Origin: Woeseiaceae bacterium | Lineage (GTDB): Bacteria; Pseudomonadota; Gammaproteobacteria; Steroidobacterales; Woeseiaceae | Assembly: GCA_013001045.1 (NCBI GenBank) | Contig: JABDNG010000064.1 | Span: forward strand, 41,504 to 105,503 | DNA length: 64,000 nt | Direction of reading: 5' to 3' | In this document: positions 13,537 to 22,665 of the stretch, one piece after another | Layout: each line of letters starts with the position of its first letter | Position numbering within the stretch: position 1 is the first letter of the stretch | The notes under the pieces: generated by a model | Told to the model about the DNA's origin: nothing | What the model saw: the letters and a program-made list of their open reading frames with translations, nothing else | The model's database searches: none | Translations under genes and position numbers: made by a program

Positions 13537-14904
13537 ATGGAAGCGCAGAAAGCCAGACTTACAAACGGGCCCGTTGGCCGGCACCTTGTCGATATGACGT
13601 TGCCGATGCTACTCGGCATTACGACGATGATGGGCCAGTCGTTCATCGACGCGTGGTTTCTCGGTCGGGTCGGTGATCGTGCGCTGGCAGCCTACAGTTT
13701 TGGTTTTCCGATATTGATGATTGTTACCAGTGTCGCTATCGGCCTTGGGGCTGGCACATCATCGGTCGTCGCACGCGCCATCGGCGCCGAAGATCATAGT
13801 CGGGCGAAACGGCTGGTAACCGACAGCCTGATTCTGTCCTTCCTTATTACAGCGTCAGTCTGCGTGGTCGGTATTCTGACCATCGATCCCCTGTTTCGTG
13901 TTCTCGGCGCTCCGGATGACATGCTGCCGATGATCCGGAGCTTCATGATCATCCTGTACAGCGGCGTTTCCTTCGTCGTAGTCGGAATGGTGGGCATGAG
14001 CGGCATGCGGGCAACGGGTGATACGCGATTGCCGAGCAAGCTCATGATCGCAGGCGCCGTTCTGAATATCGCGCTCGACCCCATTCTTATTTTCGGACTT
14101 GGACCGATTCCGGCGATGGGCTTGAATGGCGCGGCGATGGCCGCGTTGCTCGCGAGGGGGGCAATATTCACGGGTACGCTCTACCTGCTAATACACAAGC
14201 TCGACATGGTCACGTTCAGGAAACCGGCATTCGCCGAATTGAAGAAGTCGTGGACGGACATTCTGCACGTCGGACTGCCGGCTGCGGGGACGAATGCCAT
14301 CGTACCTGTTGGTCTTGCAGTTATCACGGCGATGATTGCACGCTTCGGGCCGGAAGCCGTGGCCGGGTTCGGCGTCGCGAGCCGCATCGAGTCGCTGGTG
14401 CTGGTGCTCTACTACGCATTGTCGGCTGTCATAGGTCCTTTCGTCGGCCAGAACCTGAGCGCGGGTAAAGAGGACAGGATTCAGATGTCACTGCGGCTGT
14501 GTGCCGGGTTTTGTATTTCAAGCGGCCTCGTCGTTGCCGTCCTGCTGGGGTTACTGGCCGGCTTCCTGCCAACGCTGTTCAGCGATAGCGATGCCGTCGT
14601 TAGCGTTACTCGATCATTCCTCTTGATAGCGCCGATAAGTTATGGGGCATACGGAATCGTAATGGTCGTGAATGCAGCGTTTAACGGGCTCGGCAACCCG
14701 ATGCCGGGCGTCATCATCAGCGTCACCAGAATAGCGGTGTTGTATGTTCCGCTTGCGATGCTCGGCGTGCGTTTGTACGGCATCGTGGGAATCTTTGCGG
14801 CCTACGCGGTCGCAAACATTGTCTCCGGCGTCTTCGGTTACTACTGGGCGAGGTCGAACGCGCATCGGCTATGCGAACGCTCGGCCAGTCAGTCTATGGG
14901 CTGA
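13537..14904 (+). CDS. MATE family efflux transporter
   Basis: About 12 TM segments; MTLPMLLGITTMMGQSFIDAWFLGRVGDRALAAYSFGFP typical of MATE. ORF extends to 13480 but ATG at 13537 (MEAQKARLTNGPVGRHLVDMTLP) avoids overlap with the divergent gene. Confidence 0.9.
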   Translation: MEAQKARLTNGPVGRHLVDMTLPMLLGITTMMGQSFIDAWFLGRVGDRALAAYSFGFPILMIVTSVAIGLGAGTSSVVARAIGAEDHSRAKRLVTDSLILSFLITASVCVVGILTIDPLFRVLGAPDDMLPMIRSFMIILYSGVSFVVVGMVGMSGMRATGDTRLPSKLMIAGAVLNIALDPILIFGLGPIPAMGLNGAAMAALLARGAIFTGTLYLLIHKLDMVTFRKPAFAELKKSWTDILHVGLPAAGTNAIVPVGLAVITAMIARFGPEAVAGFGVASRIESLVLVLYYALSAVIGPFVGQNLSAGKEDRIQMSLRLCAGFCISSGLVVAVLLGLLAGFLPTLFSDSDAVVSVTRSFLLIAPISYGAYGIVMVVNAAFNGLGNPMPGVIISVTRIAVLYVPLAMLGVRLYGIVGIFAAYAVANIVSGVFGYYWARSNAHRLCERSASQSMG

Positions 14905-15680
14905 ATCAGCAGTGTCTGCAAGGCGGATCCCACGGGTCCCTTTTCATCGAACAATGTTGCCCGAGAAAGGCCGATACCGGTTGGCTCCCAAAACGAAACA
15001 GCGCTGGACGCAAGCCATTCCGATTCGGGTAGCCGATGCAAAACGATGGTGAGGTCGGGATTGACGAACGTCATGTCGGTCAGTTCTGCGTTTCTCGACG
15101 TACCGTTGCCACAGTCTGCCAATGGACAGATGCTTTGAAACGGTGACGGGGTTTCGTTGTCGAGCAACGGCGGGGTGCGCATCCAGAGTGTGGTCGGTCC
15201 CGGCGCGTTCGACTCGCCCGGCGGGTACGCGACTTCTATCGAATCGCGAAAAAATGGCAGGTCATGATGGGCGTTTTCAACGGCGAACCTGCCGGGCGTA
15301 GCATCTTTTCTCGAGGGTCCCTGAACGACCGTCGTGGGCAGTTTTCCGAAATCAGCTTTTACAAGGTGAAGACTCGTCGCCGTGGCACAGACTTTGCCCG
15401 CAGCGTCCGTCAGCGTGGCGCTGCCCGTTGCGGCGGCGCGCCCGCTTCGAGTGACTTTCGCATCGATACGAAACCCGGACATCGGGATCGGCCGCGCATA
15501 ATCGGTTGTGATTCGAACGAGTTGCTTGTCAGTCAGGGACTGCTCCAGCGCGCGTACTATTAATCCGGTTACAGGCCCCGCATGGCACGCGTCGGCTGAC
15601 CACGGGCCGCGTGCACCATCGTTGCCAACAAACCACTCGTCGTTGCGGATTGAGAAGAAAGTTCGTTTATCGTTGATCAT
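14889..15680 (-). CDS. Acyl-CoA thioesterase-like double hot-dog protein
   Basis: ADACHAGPVTGLIVRALEQ... ITTDYARPIPMSGFRIDAKVTRSGRAAATGSATLTDAAGKVCATATSLHL. Thioesterase-like family organisation. Confidence 0.75.
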   Translation of the reverse strand: MINDKRTFFSIRNDEWFVGNDGARGPWSADACHAGPVTGLIVRALEQSLTDKQLVRITTDYARPIPMSGFRIDAKVTRSGRAAATGSATLTDAAGKVCATATSLHLVKADFGKLPTTVVQGPSRKDATPGRFAVENAHHDLPFFRDSIEVAYPPGESNAPGPTTLWMRTPPLLDNETPSPFQSICPLADCGNGTSRNAELTDMTFVNPDLTIVLHRLPESEWLASSAVSFWEPTGIGLSRATLFDEKGPVGSALQTLLIQPID

Positions 15681-17004
15681 GATCCAAAGACACCATCGGT
15701 ATTACGGTTCTGCGGTAGCCAATATGCATGCCAATACCACGGCTGGCCATGAACAATAGAAAAGCAAGCCATAGTCCATCATTACCCAGCGGCTTTAAAA
15801 AATACCAGGCGGGAAGAAACACAAGGAGCGTAGAAATGATCATGATGTTGCGCATCTCCTTCGCACGTGTGGCGCCAACATAGACGCCGTCGTAAAGAAA
15901 ACACCATACGGAGACGAGTGGCGAAGCGATCATCCAGGGAAGGTAGCGAATCGCCGCCTCCCGAACATCGGGCAGGTCAGTCAGTATGCCGATAATCGTG
16001 CGGCCCGCGACAAGGTAGACGAGAGTAAACGCGATAGAAAAGATGAGCGACCACTTGAGCGTCAGTCGGACTGACTCCTTAAGTGCATCGCGTCGCTTCT
16101 GGCCGATTGCCTTGCCGACGAGCGCTTCCGCTGCATGCGCCACGCCGTCGAGGCCAAATGACGTCAGGTTCTGAAAATTCATTAGCACCGCATTCGCAGC
16201 CAGCACGAGTCCGCCGAGGCGTGCGCCTTGTGCCGTAACGAAGCCAAGCGTGAACATCAGTGCCATCGTGCGCACGAACAGGTTGGCGTTTACTGAGAAG
16301 AATGCCTTATACGCGGCGACGTTAATCAGCCTTGCGACCGGCCAGTGTCCGGCGCGTTTTCGGAGTGCGGAAAGTGCGAACGCCCCGCCGACCGCGAGTC
16401 CGGAATACTCGGCAAAAACAGAGGCGAGAGCGACGCCATCGACTTTCATACCAAGAGCGAGAACGAAGACCAGGTCGAGGACAATATTGGTGATATTGAT
16501 GGTTAGAAAAATGAGCAAGGGAATCCTGGCATTCTGCAATCCGATGAACCAGCCGATTAACGCGAAATTGGCGAGTGTGCCGGGTGCGCTCCAGATTCGG
16601 ATCGAAAAATACTCGAGCGCATGCACATGTGTTTCGGCGTCGGGGCCGAGCAGGTACATCGCGGCACTTCCGAGCGGAGCCTGTAATGCGATTAACGTGA
16701 ACGCGATCAGCATCGCGACGATCAGGGCCTGACCGAGCGAAACGCGCAAGCCATCATTGTCGTCGGCACCAAAACTCTGTGCGGTGATGCCCGTGGTGCC
16801 CATGCGCAGGAAATTAACGCCGGTATACAGGAAGCTGAATATCATTGCGCCGATGGCGACGGCGCCCAGGTAGACGGGACTGTCGAGATGCCCGGTGACA
16901 CCGGTGTCGACCATGCCGAGGAGCGGTACCGAGACATTGGACAAGATCATCGGCGCCGCGATACGCCACATGTCCCGGTTCTGCGGTAGACGACCGTCCG
17001 TCAA
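15667..17004 (-). CDS. MATE family efflux transporter, DinF-like
   Basis: MWRIAAPMILSNVSVPLLGMVDTGVTGHLDSPVYLGAVAIGAMIFSFLYTGVNFLRMGTTGITAQ; DinF-subfamily N-terminus. Confidence 0.9.
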   Translation of the reverse strand: MTDGRLPQNRDMWRIAAPMILSNVSVPLLGMVDTGVTGHLDSPVYLGAVAIGAMIFSFLYTGVNFLRMGTTGITAQSFGADDNDGLRVSLGQALIVAMLIAFTLIALQAPLGSAAMYLLGPDAETHVHALEYFSIRIWSAPGTLANFALIGWFIGLQNARIPLLIFLTINITNIVLDLVFVLALGMKVDGVALASVFAEYSGLAVGGAFALSALRKRAGHWPVARLINVAAYKAFFSVNANLFVRTMALMFTLGFVTAQGARLGGLVLAANAVLMNFQNLTSFGLDGVAHAAEALVGKAIGQKRRDALKESVRLTLKWSLIFSIAFTLVYLVAGRTIIGILTDLPDVREAAIRYLPWMIASPLVSVWCFLYDGVYVGATRAKEMRNIMIISTLLVFLPAWYFLKPLGNDGLWLAFLLFMASRGIGMHIGYRRTVIPMVSLDHDQR

Positions 17005-17011
17005 ACAGTAT

Positions 17012-18184
17012 TCACCCGAAGGCGTTTGTGCCGGTCAACTCCATACCGACGACAAGCTGGTGAACCGTTTCGGTTCCCTCATAAGTGATGACGCTTTCGA
17101 GGTTCAGCATGTGGCGAATCGGCACATATTCGGCGCTGATGCCGGCGCCACCGAGAATGTCGCGCGCGTCGCGAGCGATATCGAGTGCCGCGCGGCAATT
17201 GTTCCACTTGGCCAGCGAAACTTGCGTCGGTTTCAGTGCACCCTTGTCCTTGATACGGCCGAGTCGCAACGACAGTAGCTGCGCCGTCGTGATTCGACGA
17301 CTCATGTCCGCAAGACGAATTTGCATCGCCTGTGTGTGCGCGACGGGGCGATTAAAAAGTATTCGGTCCTGAGAGTATTTGAGCGCTTCATCCAGGCAAG
17401 CCTGTGCAGCGCCGATGACGCCCCAGGTTATACCGTAACGCGCTTGCGTGAGGCAGCTGAGCGGTCCTTTCAGGCTAGACACGCCCGGCAATACGTTGGC
17501 GGCAGGGATACGGACATCATTAAAAAACAATGCGCCCGTAACGGACGCGCGCAGCGAGAATTTGTTTTCGATTTCCTGAGTTTCGTAACCCGGCATGTCC
17601 TTCTCGACGATGAAACCCCTCACGCCCTCATCGGTCATGGCCCAGACGACAGCCGCATCCGCGATCGTCGCGTTGGTGATCCACATTTTGGAGCCGTTCA
17701 GTATCCAGTCGTCACCGTCGCGCTTCGCGTGCGTCTTCATGTTGCCCGGATCGGAACCACCATGCGCTTCAGTCAAACCGAAACAACCGATTGCCTCGCC
17801 GCGCGCCATGGCTGGCAACCATCGCTGCTTCTGTTCCTCGGAGCCGTAAGCATGAATCGGGAACATGACAAGGCTGCTCTGTACCGAAACGAAACTTCTG
17901 AGCGCGCTGTCACCGCGCTCGAGTTCCTGGCAAATCAGGCCGTAGCTGACACTGTTGAGGCCAGCACAATCATAGCCGTCGATAGACGTGCCAAGCAGCC
18001 CCAGTTCGGCGACTTCGCCGATCAGGTGCCGTGGGAACCGGTGTTGCTCGAAGGCTTCGCGCATCAGCGGAATCACCTTGTCGTCGACGTAGCGCGCGAC
18101 GGTGTCCTTCACCATGATTTCGTCTTCGCTCAATTCAGAACGGACGTCGTACAGGTCGAGTGGGTCAAGCTGTTGCGTGCTCAC
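17012..18184 (-). CDS. gcdH: Acyl-CoA dehydrogenase, glutaryl-CoA dehydrogenase-like
   Basis: FGLTEAHGGSDPGNMKTHAKRDGDDWILNGSKMWITNA, DILGGAGISAEYVPIRHMLNLESVITYEGTETVHQLVVG; close to GcdH pattern. Confidence 0.85.
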   Translation of the reverse strand: MSTQQLDPLDLYDVRSELSEDEIMVKDTVARYVDDKVIPLMREAFEQHRFPRHLIGEVAELGLLGTSIDGYDCAGLNSVSYGLICQELERGDSALRSFVSVQSSLVMFPIHAYGSEEQKQRWLPAMARGEAIGCFGLTEAHGGSDPGNMKTHAKRDGDDWILNGSKMWITNATIADAAVVWAMTDEGVRGFIVEKDMPGYETQEIENKFSLRASVTGALFFNDVRIPAANVLPGVSSLKGPLSCLTQARYGITWGVIGAAQACLDEALKYSQDRILFNRPVAHTQAMQIRLADMSRRITTAQLLSLRLGRIKDKGALKPTQVSLAKWNNCRAALDIARDARDILGGAGISAEYVPIRHMLNLESVITYEGTETVHQLVVGMELTGTNAFG

Positions 18185-18245
18185 GGGGATCCTCGCGGGT
18201 GGTGGGGCACTGATTCTAGTCGAAGTAGCCTATCGTGGCACCCGT

Positions 18246-18710
18246 CTAATAGGGGATACCAAGGCGCCGGTAGATGACCGACAGCAACCAGGCGGGACCG
18301 ATCATCATGAGCTGAAGGTCCTGCAAAACGGCCCTAACGCCTCCCGACCCACGGCGGCCAAGCCAGAGGCCGACGATGCCCGCGACGACAAAGCCCGTGG
18401 AAACGCCGAGCGCCGGATAACTCGATGCGGTCAGCCAAAGCTGCAGTGACGCGAGCCCCAACATAAACGGCAGCATGCCGATGGCGATCGACAGCGAAAT
18501 AATGAAGTAGTAAATGGTGGTGGCCATCAGGAATGCGCTACCCCAGTTGAGGAATGGCGATATTTCGTAGAATTCTGCCGGCACCGGCAGGTACCACAAA
18601 AGGCCAACGGTGCCCACGACGACCATGGGTACAGCCGCCCAGAAAACCCAGGGGTTTGTGAGGTCGCTGTGGTTTTGCTCGTAGCGTAGCAGCCAGTTGT
18701 CGGTATCGCT
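18246..18710 (-). CDS. Integral membrane protein, DUF962/Mpo1-like
   Basis: MSDTDNWLLRYEQNHSDLTNPWVFWAAVPMVVVGTVGLL... resembles WL-x-Y-x-x-H-x-x-x-x-N-family start followed by 4 TM segments. Confidence 0.55.
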   Translation of the reverse strand, partial: SDTDNWLLRYEQNHSDLTNPWVFWAAVPMVVVGTVGLLWYLPVPAEFYEISPFLNWGSAFLMATTIYYFIISLSIAIGMLPFMLGLASLQLWLTASSYPALGVSTGFVVAGIVGLWLGRRGSGGVRAVLQDLQLMMIGPAWLLSVIYRRLGIPY

Positions 18711-18890
18711 CATCGGATCTTCCACTCGGCGACCCGCTATTCTACACGTAGCCTGCGAATCCTGTGACGTAGCACGCAGTATCGGAAATTAATGCGACTT
18801 TTCTGAACATAAGGGTCACAATTAAGTCTGTGTTCAGGTAATTAGCGACTACAATGCGCGGGTATTTAATCCAGGCAAGAGGATAGGATC

Positions 18891-19568
18891 ATGAGTAACA
18901 AATCTCCAAAACTGCTTCTCGCACTGACCGTGTTCGCGGTCTTCGTGAGTGGTTGTGAAACGTTGGACCCGTATACACGGGAAGAGAAAACCAGCAAGGC
19001 CACGAAAGGCGCGCTGATCGGTGCGGCCGCCGGCGCGGTTGTGGGCCTGATATCGGGCGACGACGCCGTCGAGCGCAGGCAGCGTGCCTTGATCGGCGCC
19101 GGGGTCGGTGCATTGGCCGGCGGTGCGATTGGCAACTACCAGGATCGTCAGGAAGCCAAGCTGCGCGCCGAACTCGAAGGCACGGGCGTCAGCGTGACGC
19201 GAATTGGCGACAACATCACCCTCAACATGCCGGGTAATGTCACGTTCGCGACGAATAGCTCGGATTTGAGTCCGGCATTCTTCGACGTGCTGAATTCCGT
19301 CGGTAAAGTACTGGGCGAATTCAACAAGACCGTTGTCGAGGTTGCCGGCCATACCGACAGTACCGGTACCGATTCGTACAACCAGAGCCTGTCGGAACGT
19401 CGAGCCGGGGCGGTTTCGAGTTACCTGACAGCACAAGGCGTAAGCGGGCAGCGCCTGATCACCGTGGGTATGGGTGAACAGCGGCCAGTCGCGGACAACA
19501 GCACACCTGAAGGCCGCCAGGCCAACCGGCGTGTCGAAATCACGATGGTGCCAATAACGGCCGGCTAG
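18891..19568 (+). CDS. OmpA family lipoprotein with glycine-zipper segment (YiaD-like)
   Basis: Lipobox VSGC, glycine-zipper GALIGAAAGAVVGL/GAGVGALAGGAIG, OmpA domain (EVAGHTDSTGTDSYNQSLSERRAGAVSSYL). Confidence 0.9.
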   Translation: MSNKSPKLLLALTVFAVFVSGCETLDPYTREEKTSKATKGALIGAAAGAVVGLISGDDAVERRQRALIGAGVGALAGGAIGNYQDRQEAKLRAELEGTGVSVTRIGDNITLNMPGNVTFATNSSDLSPAFFDVLNSVGKVLGEFNKTVVEVAGHTDSTGTDSYNQSLSERRAGAVSSYLTAQGVSGQRLITVGMGEQRPVADNSTPEGRQANRRVEITMVPITAG

Positions 19569-19588
19569 AAGTTCCAGAGCAGCAAGAT

Positions 19589-19624
19589 AACGCGGCGGCC
19601 AGGGATGGTTCGCCGCGTTTTTTT
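19589..19624 (+). terminator. Rho-independent terminator of the OmpA-family gene
   Basis: AACGCGGCG-12nt-CGCCGCGTT followed by TTTTTTT, 21 nt after the stop codon. Confidence 0.85.
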
Positions 19625-19638
19625 ATCAGGAGTGTCGC

Positions 19639-19956
19639 TTGAGTCGAAGGTTTAACAAGCGCGACACCGGCACCTGGATCGAGATCACGGGATTCGTGAG
19701 GCGGCTGCTGGTGGATGATGACGATGGTTCCCGCCATCAGCGCTTCATCATTGATATCGGCAATCGCGCCACGCTCCTTATTGCCCACAATATCGATCTC
19801 GCGAAGCGGGTTCCCTTGGGACTCGGTGACCGGGTGTACGTGCGCGGCATGTACGAATGGAACGACCTGGGTGGCCTGGTGCACTGGACGCATCATGATC
19901 CGCTGGGTATCGAAGATGGCGGTTACGTGCGCTACCGACGACACGATTATCGGTAG
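19639..19956 (+). CDS. DUF3465-type small protein
   Basis: HQRFIIDIGNRATLLIAHNIDLAKRVPLGLGDRVYVRGMYEWNDLGGLVHWTHHDPLG; recognised DUF3465 pattern. Confidence 0.75.
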   Translation: MSRRFNKRDTGTWIEITGFVRRLLVDDDDGSRHQRFIIDIGNRATLLIAHNIDLAKRVPLGLGDRVYVRGMYEWNDLGGLVHWTHHDPLGIEDGGYVRYRRHDYR

Positions 19957-19972
19957 CACAGCAATCACGCAC

Positions 19973-20000
19973 AAAAAAAGGCCGCTCACCGAGCGGCCTT
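19973..20000 (-). terminator. Rho-independent terminator of rpoH
   Basis: AAGGCCGCTC-ACC-GAGCGGCCTT stem with 7-A run on + strand (T run on - strand), 20 nt past the rpoH stop. Confidence 0.85.
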
Positions 20001-20019
20001 CTCGTTCATGCGGACTTAT

Positions 20020-20883
20020 CTAAACAGCCATCGCGTTGCCGAGTTTCTTGATAGCGTTGGCCTCAATCTGTCGAATGCGCTCAGCTGAAACGCCGTACTC
20101 CGCGGCGAGTTCGTGCAGCGTCATCTTCGTATCGCTGAGCCACCGCTGTTCGAGAATGCGGCGGGATCTGTCATCAAGAATATTGAGCGCGGACGCCATG
20201 CGTGTGCTTGCGTCCGAATGCCAGTCGTCCGCCTCGACGAGCACAGCGGGATCGGCATCCGGGCTCGGCAGGTACGCGGCCGGCGTGAAGTTGCGGTCAT
20301 CATCGGCATCCGGAGTCGGGTCAAAGATGGCATCACGAGAATGCAGTCGTTTCTCCATTTCCGTGACTTCCTTCGCGCTAACGCCCAGGTCCTTGGCGAC
20401 TGCTTCGGTTTCGGCAGCCGATAACCAGGCAAGGCTCTTTTTCGCTCTGCGAAGATTGAAAAACAGCTTACGTTGCGCCTTGGTTGTCGCAACTTTCACG
20501 ATGCGCCAGTTCTTGAGGACAAACTCGTGTATCTCTGCACGAATCCAGTGCACGGCGAATGACACCAGGCGCACGTCGTAACTCGGATCAAAGCGTTTCA
20601 CCGCCTTCATGAGACCAACGTTGCCTTCCTGGATCAGATCGTTCAGGGGCAGGCCGTAGCCTGTGTAGCCTTTGGCAATATGTACGACAAATCGCAAGTG
20701 CGCCATGACCAGGTCGCGTGCGGCATCGAGATCTTCATGATCGCGAAAGCGCGTTGACAGTGCCTGTTCATCTTCTTTCGACAGAACAGGAATGGCGCCG
20801 ACGGCCTGAATATAGGCATCGAGACTGCCTACCGGGCCTGCCAGTACCAGATCGTGGTTGTACTTTGCTACAGCGTTTGTCAT
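20020..20883 (-). CDS. rpoH: RNA polymerase sigma-32 factor
   Basis: LIQEGNVGLMKAVKRFDPSYDVRLVSFAVHWIRAEIHEFVLKNWRIVKVATTKAQRKLFFNLR (RpoH box) and C-terminal EYGVSAERIRQIEANAIKKL. Confidence 0.97.
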   Translation of the reverse strand: MTNAVAKYNHDLVLAGPVGSLDAYIQAVGAIPVLSKEDEQALSTRFRDHEDLDAARDLVMAHLRFVVHIAKGYTGYGLPLNDLIQEGNVGLMKAVKRFDPSYDVRLVSFAVHWIRAEIHEFVLKNWRIVKVATTKAQRKLFFNLRRAKKSLAWLSAAETEAVAKDLGVSAKEVTEMEKRLHSRDAIFDPTPDADDDRNFTPAAYLPSPDADPAVLVEADDWHSDASTRMASALNILDDRSRRILEQRWLSDTKMTLHELAAEYGVSAERIRQIEANAIKKLGNAMAV

Positions 20884-20910
20884 CGACTACCTCCGTGATG
20901 GCGAGCAATT

Positions 20911-20937
20911 TTAGCACTCGCAATCTTAGAGTGCTAA
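20911..20937. promoter_or_regulatory. CIRCE element (HrcA operator)
   Basis: TTAGCACTC-GCAATCTTA-GAGTGCTAA: exact match to the TTAGCACTC-N9-GAGTGCTAA consensus, starting 28 nt upstream of the rpoH start codon. Confidence 0.93.
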
Positions 20938-20953
20938 TAAATGACTGAGTTCC
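20926..20953 (-). promoter_or_regulatory. Candidate sigma-E (RpoE)-type promoter for rpoH
   Basis: Minus strand GGAACTC-N16-TCTAA, close to the GGAACTT-N15/16-TCTRA/TCAAA sigma-E consensus; the -10 lies inside the CIRCE element. Confidence 0.6.
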
Positions 20954-21028
20954 CAGCAGAAAAAAATTATTTTTATAATTAAAACAATATCTTGCGGTGT
21001 CTAGCGGGCCCTGGATTATGTTTAATAA

Positions 21029-21994
21029 TTAGCGTGGCTCGATGCGCCGCATGTGTCGGGCCGTCGTGAGCCACGAGCCGAGCAGCCCCAGGAAGATGCC
21101 GAGGCCAACGATAGCGGCGCTTTCCTCGAGGCCCAGTGATGCAACAACAATGTTGCTCTGATAGAGGCCGGATAGCCGCGCGACGGGCCCCTCGAGCAGG
21201 TACAAACCGTAATGAACCAGGGCCAACGCCATAAGCCCGCCAAGCAAGCCATACCAGAGACCCGTCCAGAGAAAAGGACGTCGAACAAATGCATTGGATG
21301 CACCGATCAGCTTGGTGACTTCGATCTCATCACGACGATTTTCGATATCAAGGCGAATCGTGTTGCCGATAATGACGACGATTGCGACGCCGAGCAGCCC
21401 GGCGCCAATCCCGATGGCTTGCCTGACGATGTCCAGTATCGCGTGGAAACGCTGCACCCATTCGGTATCGACCTGCACGTGATCGATTTCCGGCAAATTA
21501 CCGATCTCTTCCTGCAGCAAAGTGAGCGACTCACTCGTATTGCCGGCTCCCGGCCTTACAACCAGGGTATGCGGCAATGGATTGCCGGGCAGCTGGCTCA
21601 GCGCATCACCGAATCCGGATTGCTTCTTGAATTCGGCGAGGGCGTCGTCGGCCGAAATAAAATCAACCTTGTCGACGTCTGCCCGTTGCCCGATAAGTCG
21701 GCCAAGTGCTGCGCCGTCATCGACCGAAATCTCCTGTTTCAGGAAGACCGAAAAGTCGAACGCATTGTCCCAGCTGCCACTCACGCTTCGCGCATTCTTG
21801 ACGACGACGTTGATGGCGGCGGGTAATGCCAGCGTGACGGCAATGACGAGGATAATCATGAAGCTCGCAAACGGCTGACGCGCGAGCCGGCCGAGCGATC
21901 CTAAAGCTGTACTAACGTGGCGAGTTACCCAGATAGACAGCGGTCCCGATGAACGAACCGGGGCTACGGCATCGGCGTTACGGGTTACTGCCAT
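21029..21994 (-). CDS. ftsX: Cell division ABC transporter permease FtsX
   Basis: FtsX topology and motifs (FSVFLKQEISVDDGAALGRLIGQRADVDKVDFISADDALAEFKKQSGFGDAL; KLIGASNAFVRRPFLWTGLWYGLLGG). ATG at 21994 overlaps the ftsE stop. Confidence 0.95.
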   Translation of the reverse strand: MAVTRNADAVAPVRSSGPLSIWVTRHVSTALGSLGRLARQPFASFMIILVIAVTLALPAAINVVVKNARSVSGSWDNAFDFSVFLKQEISVDDGAALGRLIGQRADVDKVDFISADDALAEFKKQSGFGDALSQLPGNPLPHTLVVRPGAGNTSESLTLLQEEIGNLPEIDHVQVDTEWVQRFHAILDIVRQAIGIGAGLLGVAIVVIIGNTIRLDIENRRDEIEVTKLIGASNAFVRRPFLWTGLWYGLLGGLMALALVHYGLYLLEGPVARLSGLYQSNIVVASLGLEESAAIVGLGIFLGLLGSWLTTARHMRRIEPR

Positions 21995-22656
21995 GGATCG
22001 CTCTCCTGCTGCAGCCGACCGTCTTCCAACGCAATGCGGCGACAACCCAGACGGTCAATCAACGAAATATCGTGACTGGCAATTAACAAGGTCACACCAA
22101 CCTCGTTGAAGCGACGGAATATGCGCATGACTTCAAGTGACAGGTCGGGGTCGAGGTTGCCCGTTGGCTCATCCGCAATGAGGAGCTTTGGCCGGGTTAC
22201 GATCGCGCGTGCGATGCCGACGCGTTGCTGTTCACCAGCGGAAAGCGTCTCGGGTCTCTGTTTTTCCTTGTGCAACAGGCTGACTTGATCGAGCGCCGCA
22301 CGAACTCGCCGGCCGGCATCGCGATGATTGACGCCGGCGATGATCAGAGGCAATGCAACGTTATCGAAGACCGTGCGGTCATAGAGCAGTTTGTGATCCT
22401 GGAATACCATGCCGATTTGCCGTCGATAGGCGGGAATTTTTCGACGTTTGACGCGGCGCGTGTTCTGGCTATCGACGATGACCTGCCCGGCAGTCGGGCG
22501 TTCTATCAGCGCAATCAGCCGCAGCAGCGTGCTTTTTCCGGCACCCGAGTGCCCCGTGACGAAAACCATCTCTCCGGTATCGACGGACAAGTCCAGGCCA
22601 GAGAGGGCTTCCTGCCCCCCGGGATACCGTTTCGTGACGTTCTCGATTCGAATCAT
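21985..22656 (-). CDS. ftsE: Cell division ATP-binding protein FtsE
   Basis: IRIENVTKRYPGGQEALSGLDL, Walker A GHSGAGKSTLLR, LSAGEQQRVGIARAIV, Walker B LLIADEPTGNLD. Confidence 0.97.
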   Translation of the reverse strand: MIRIENVTKRYPGGQEALSGLDLSVDTGEMVFVTGHSGAGKSTLLRLIALIERPTAGQVIVDSQNTRRVKRRKIPAYRRQIGMVFQDHKLLYDRTVFDNVALPLIIAGVNHRDAGRRVRAALDQVSLLHKEKQRPETLSAGEQQRVGIARAIVTRPKLLIADEPTGNLDPDLSLEVMRIFRRFNEVGVTLLIASHDISLIDRLGCRRIALEDGRLQQESDPWQ

Positions 22657-22665
22657 GGAATCGCG

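Noticed and set aside
17321-18277. 318-aa plus-strand ORF
   Set aside because: Antisense to the acyl-CoA dehydrogenase gene.
18891-19568. OmpA-family protein as the PdsO component of the sortase system
   Set aside because: It is about 6 kb away, has its own terminator and looks like a generic YiaD-type glycine-zipper/OmpA lipoprotein; no support for linkage.
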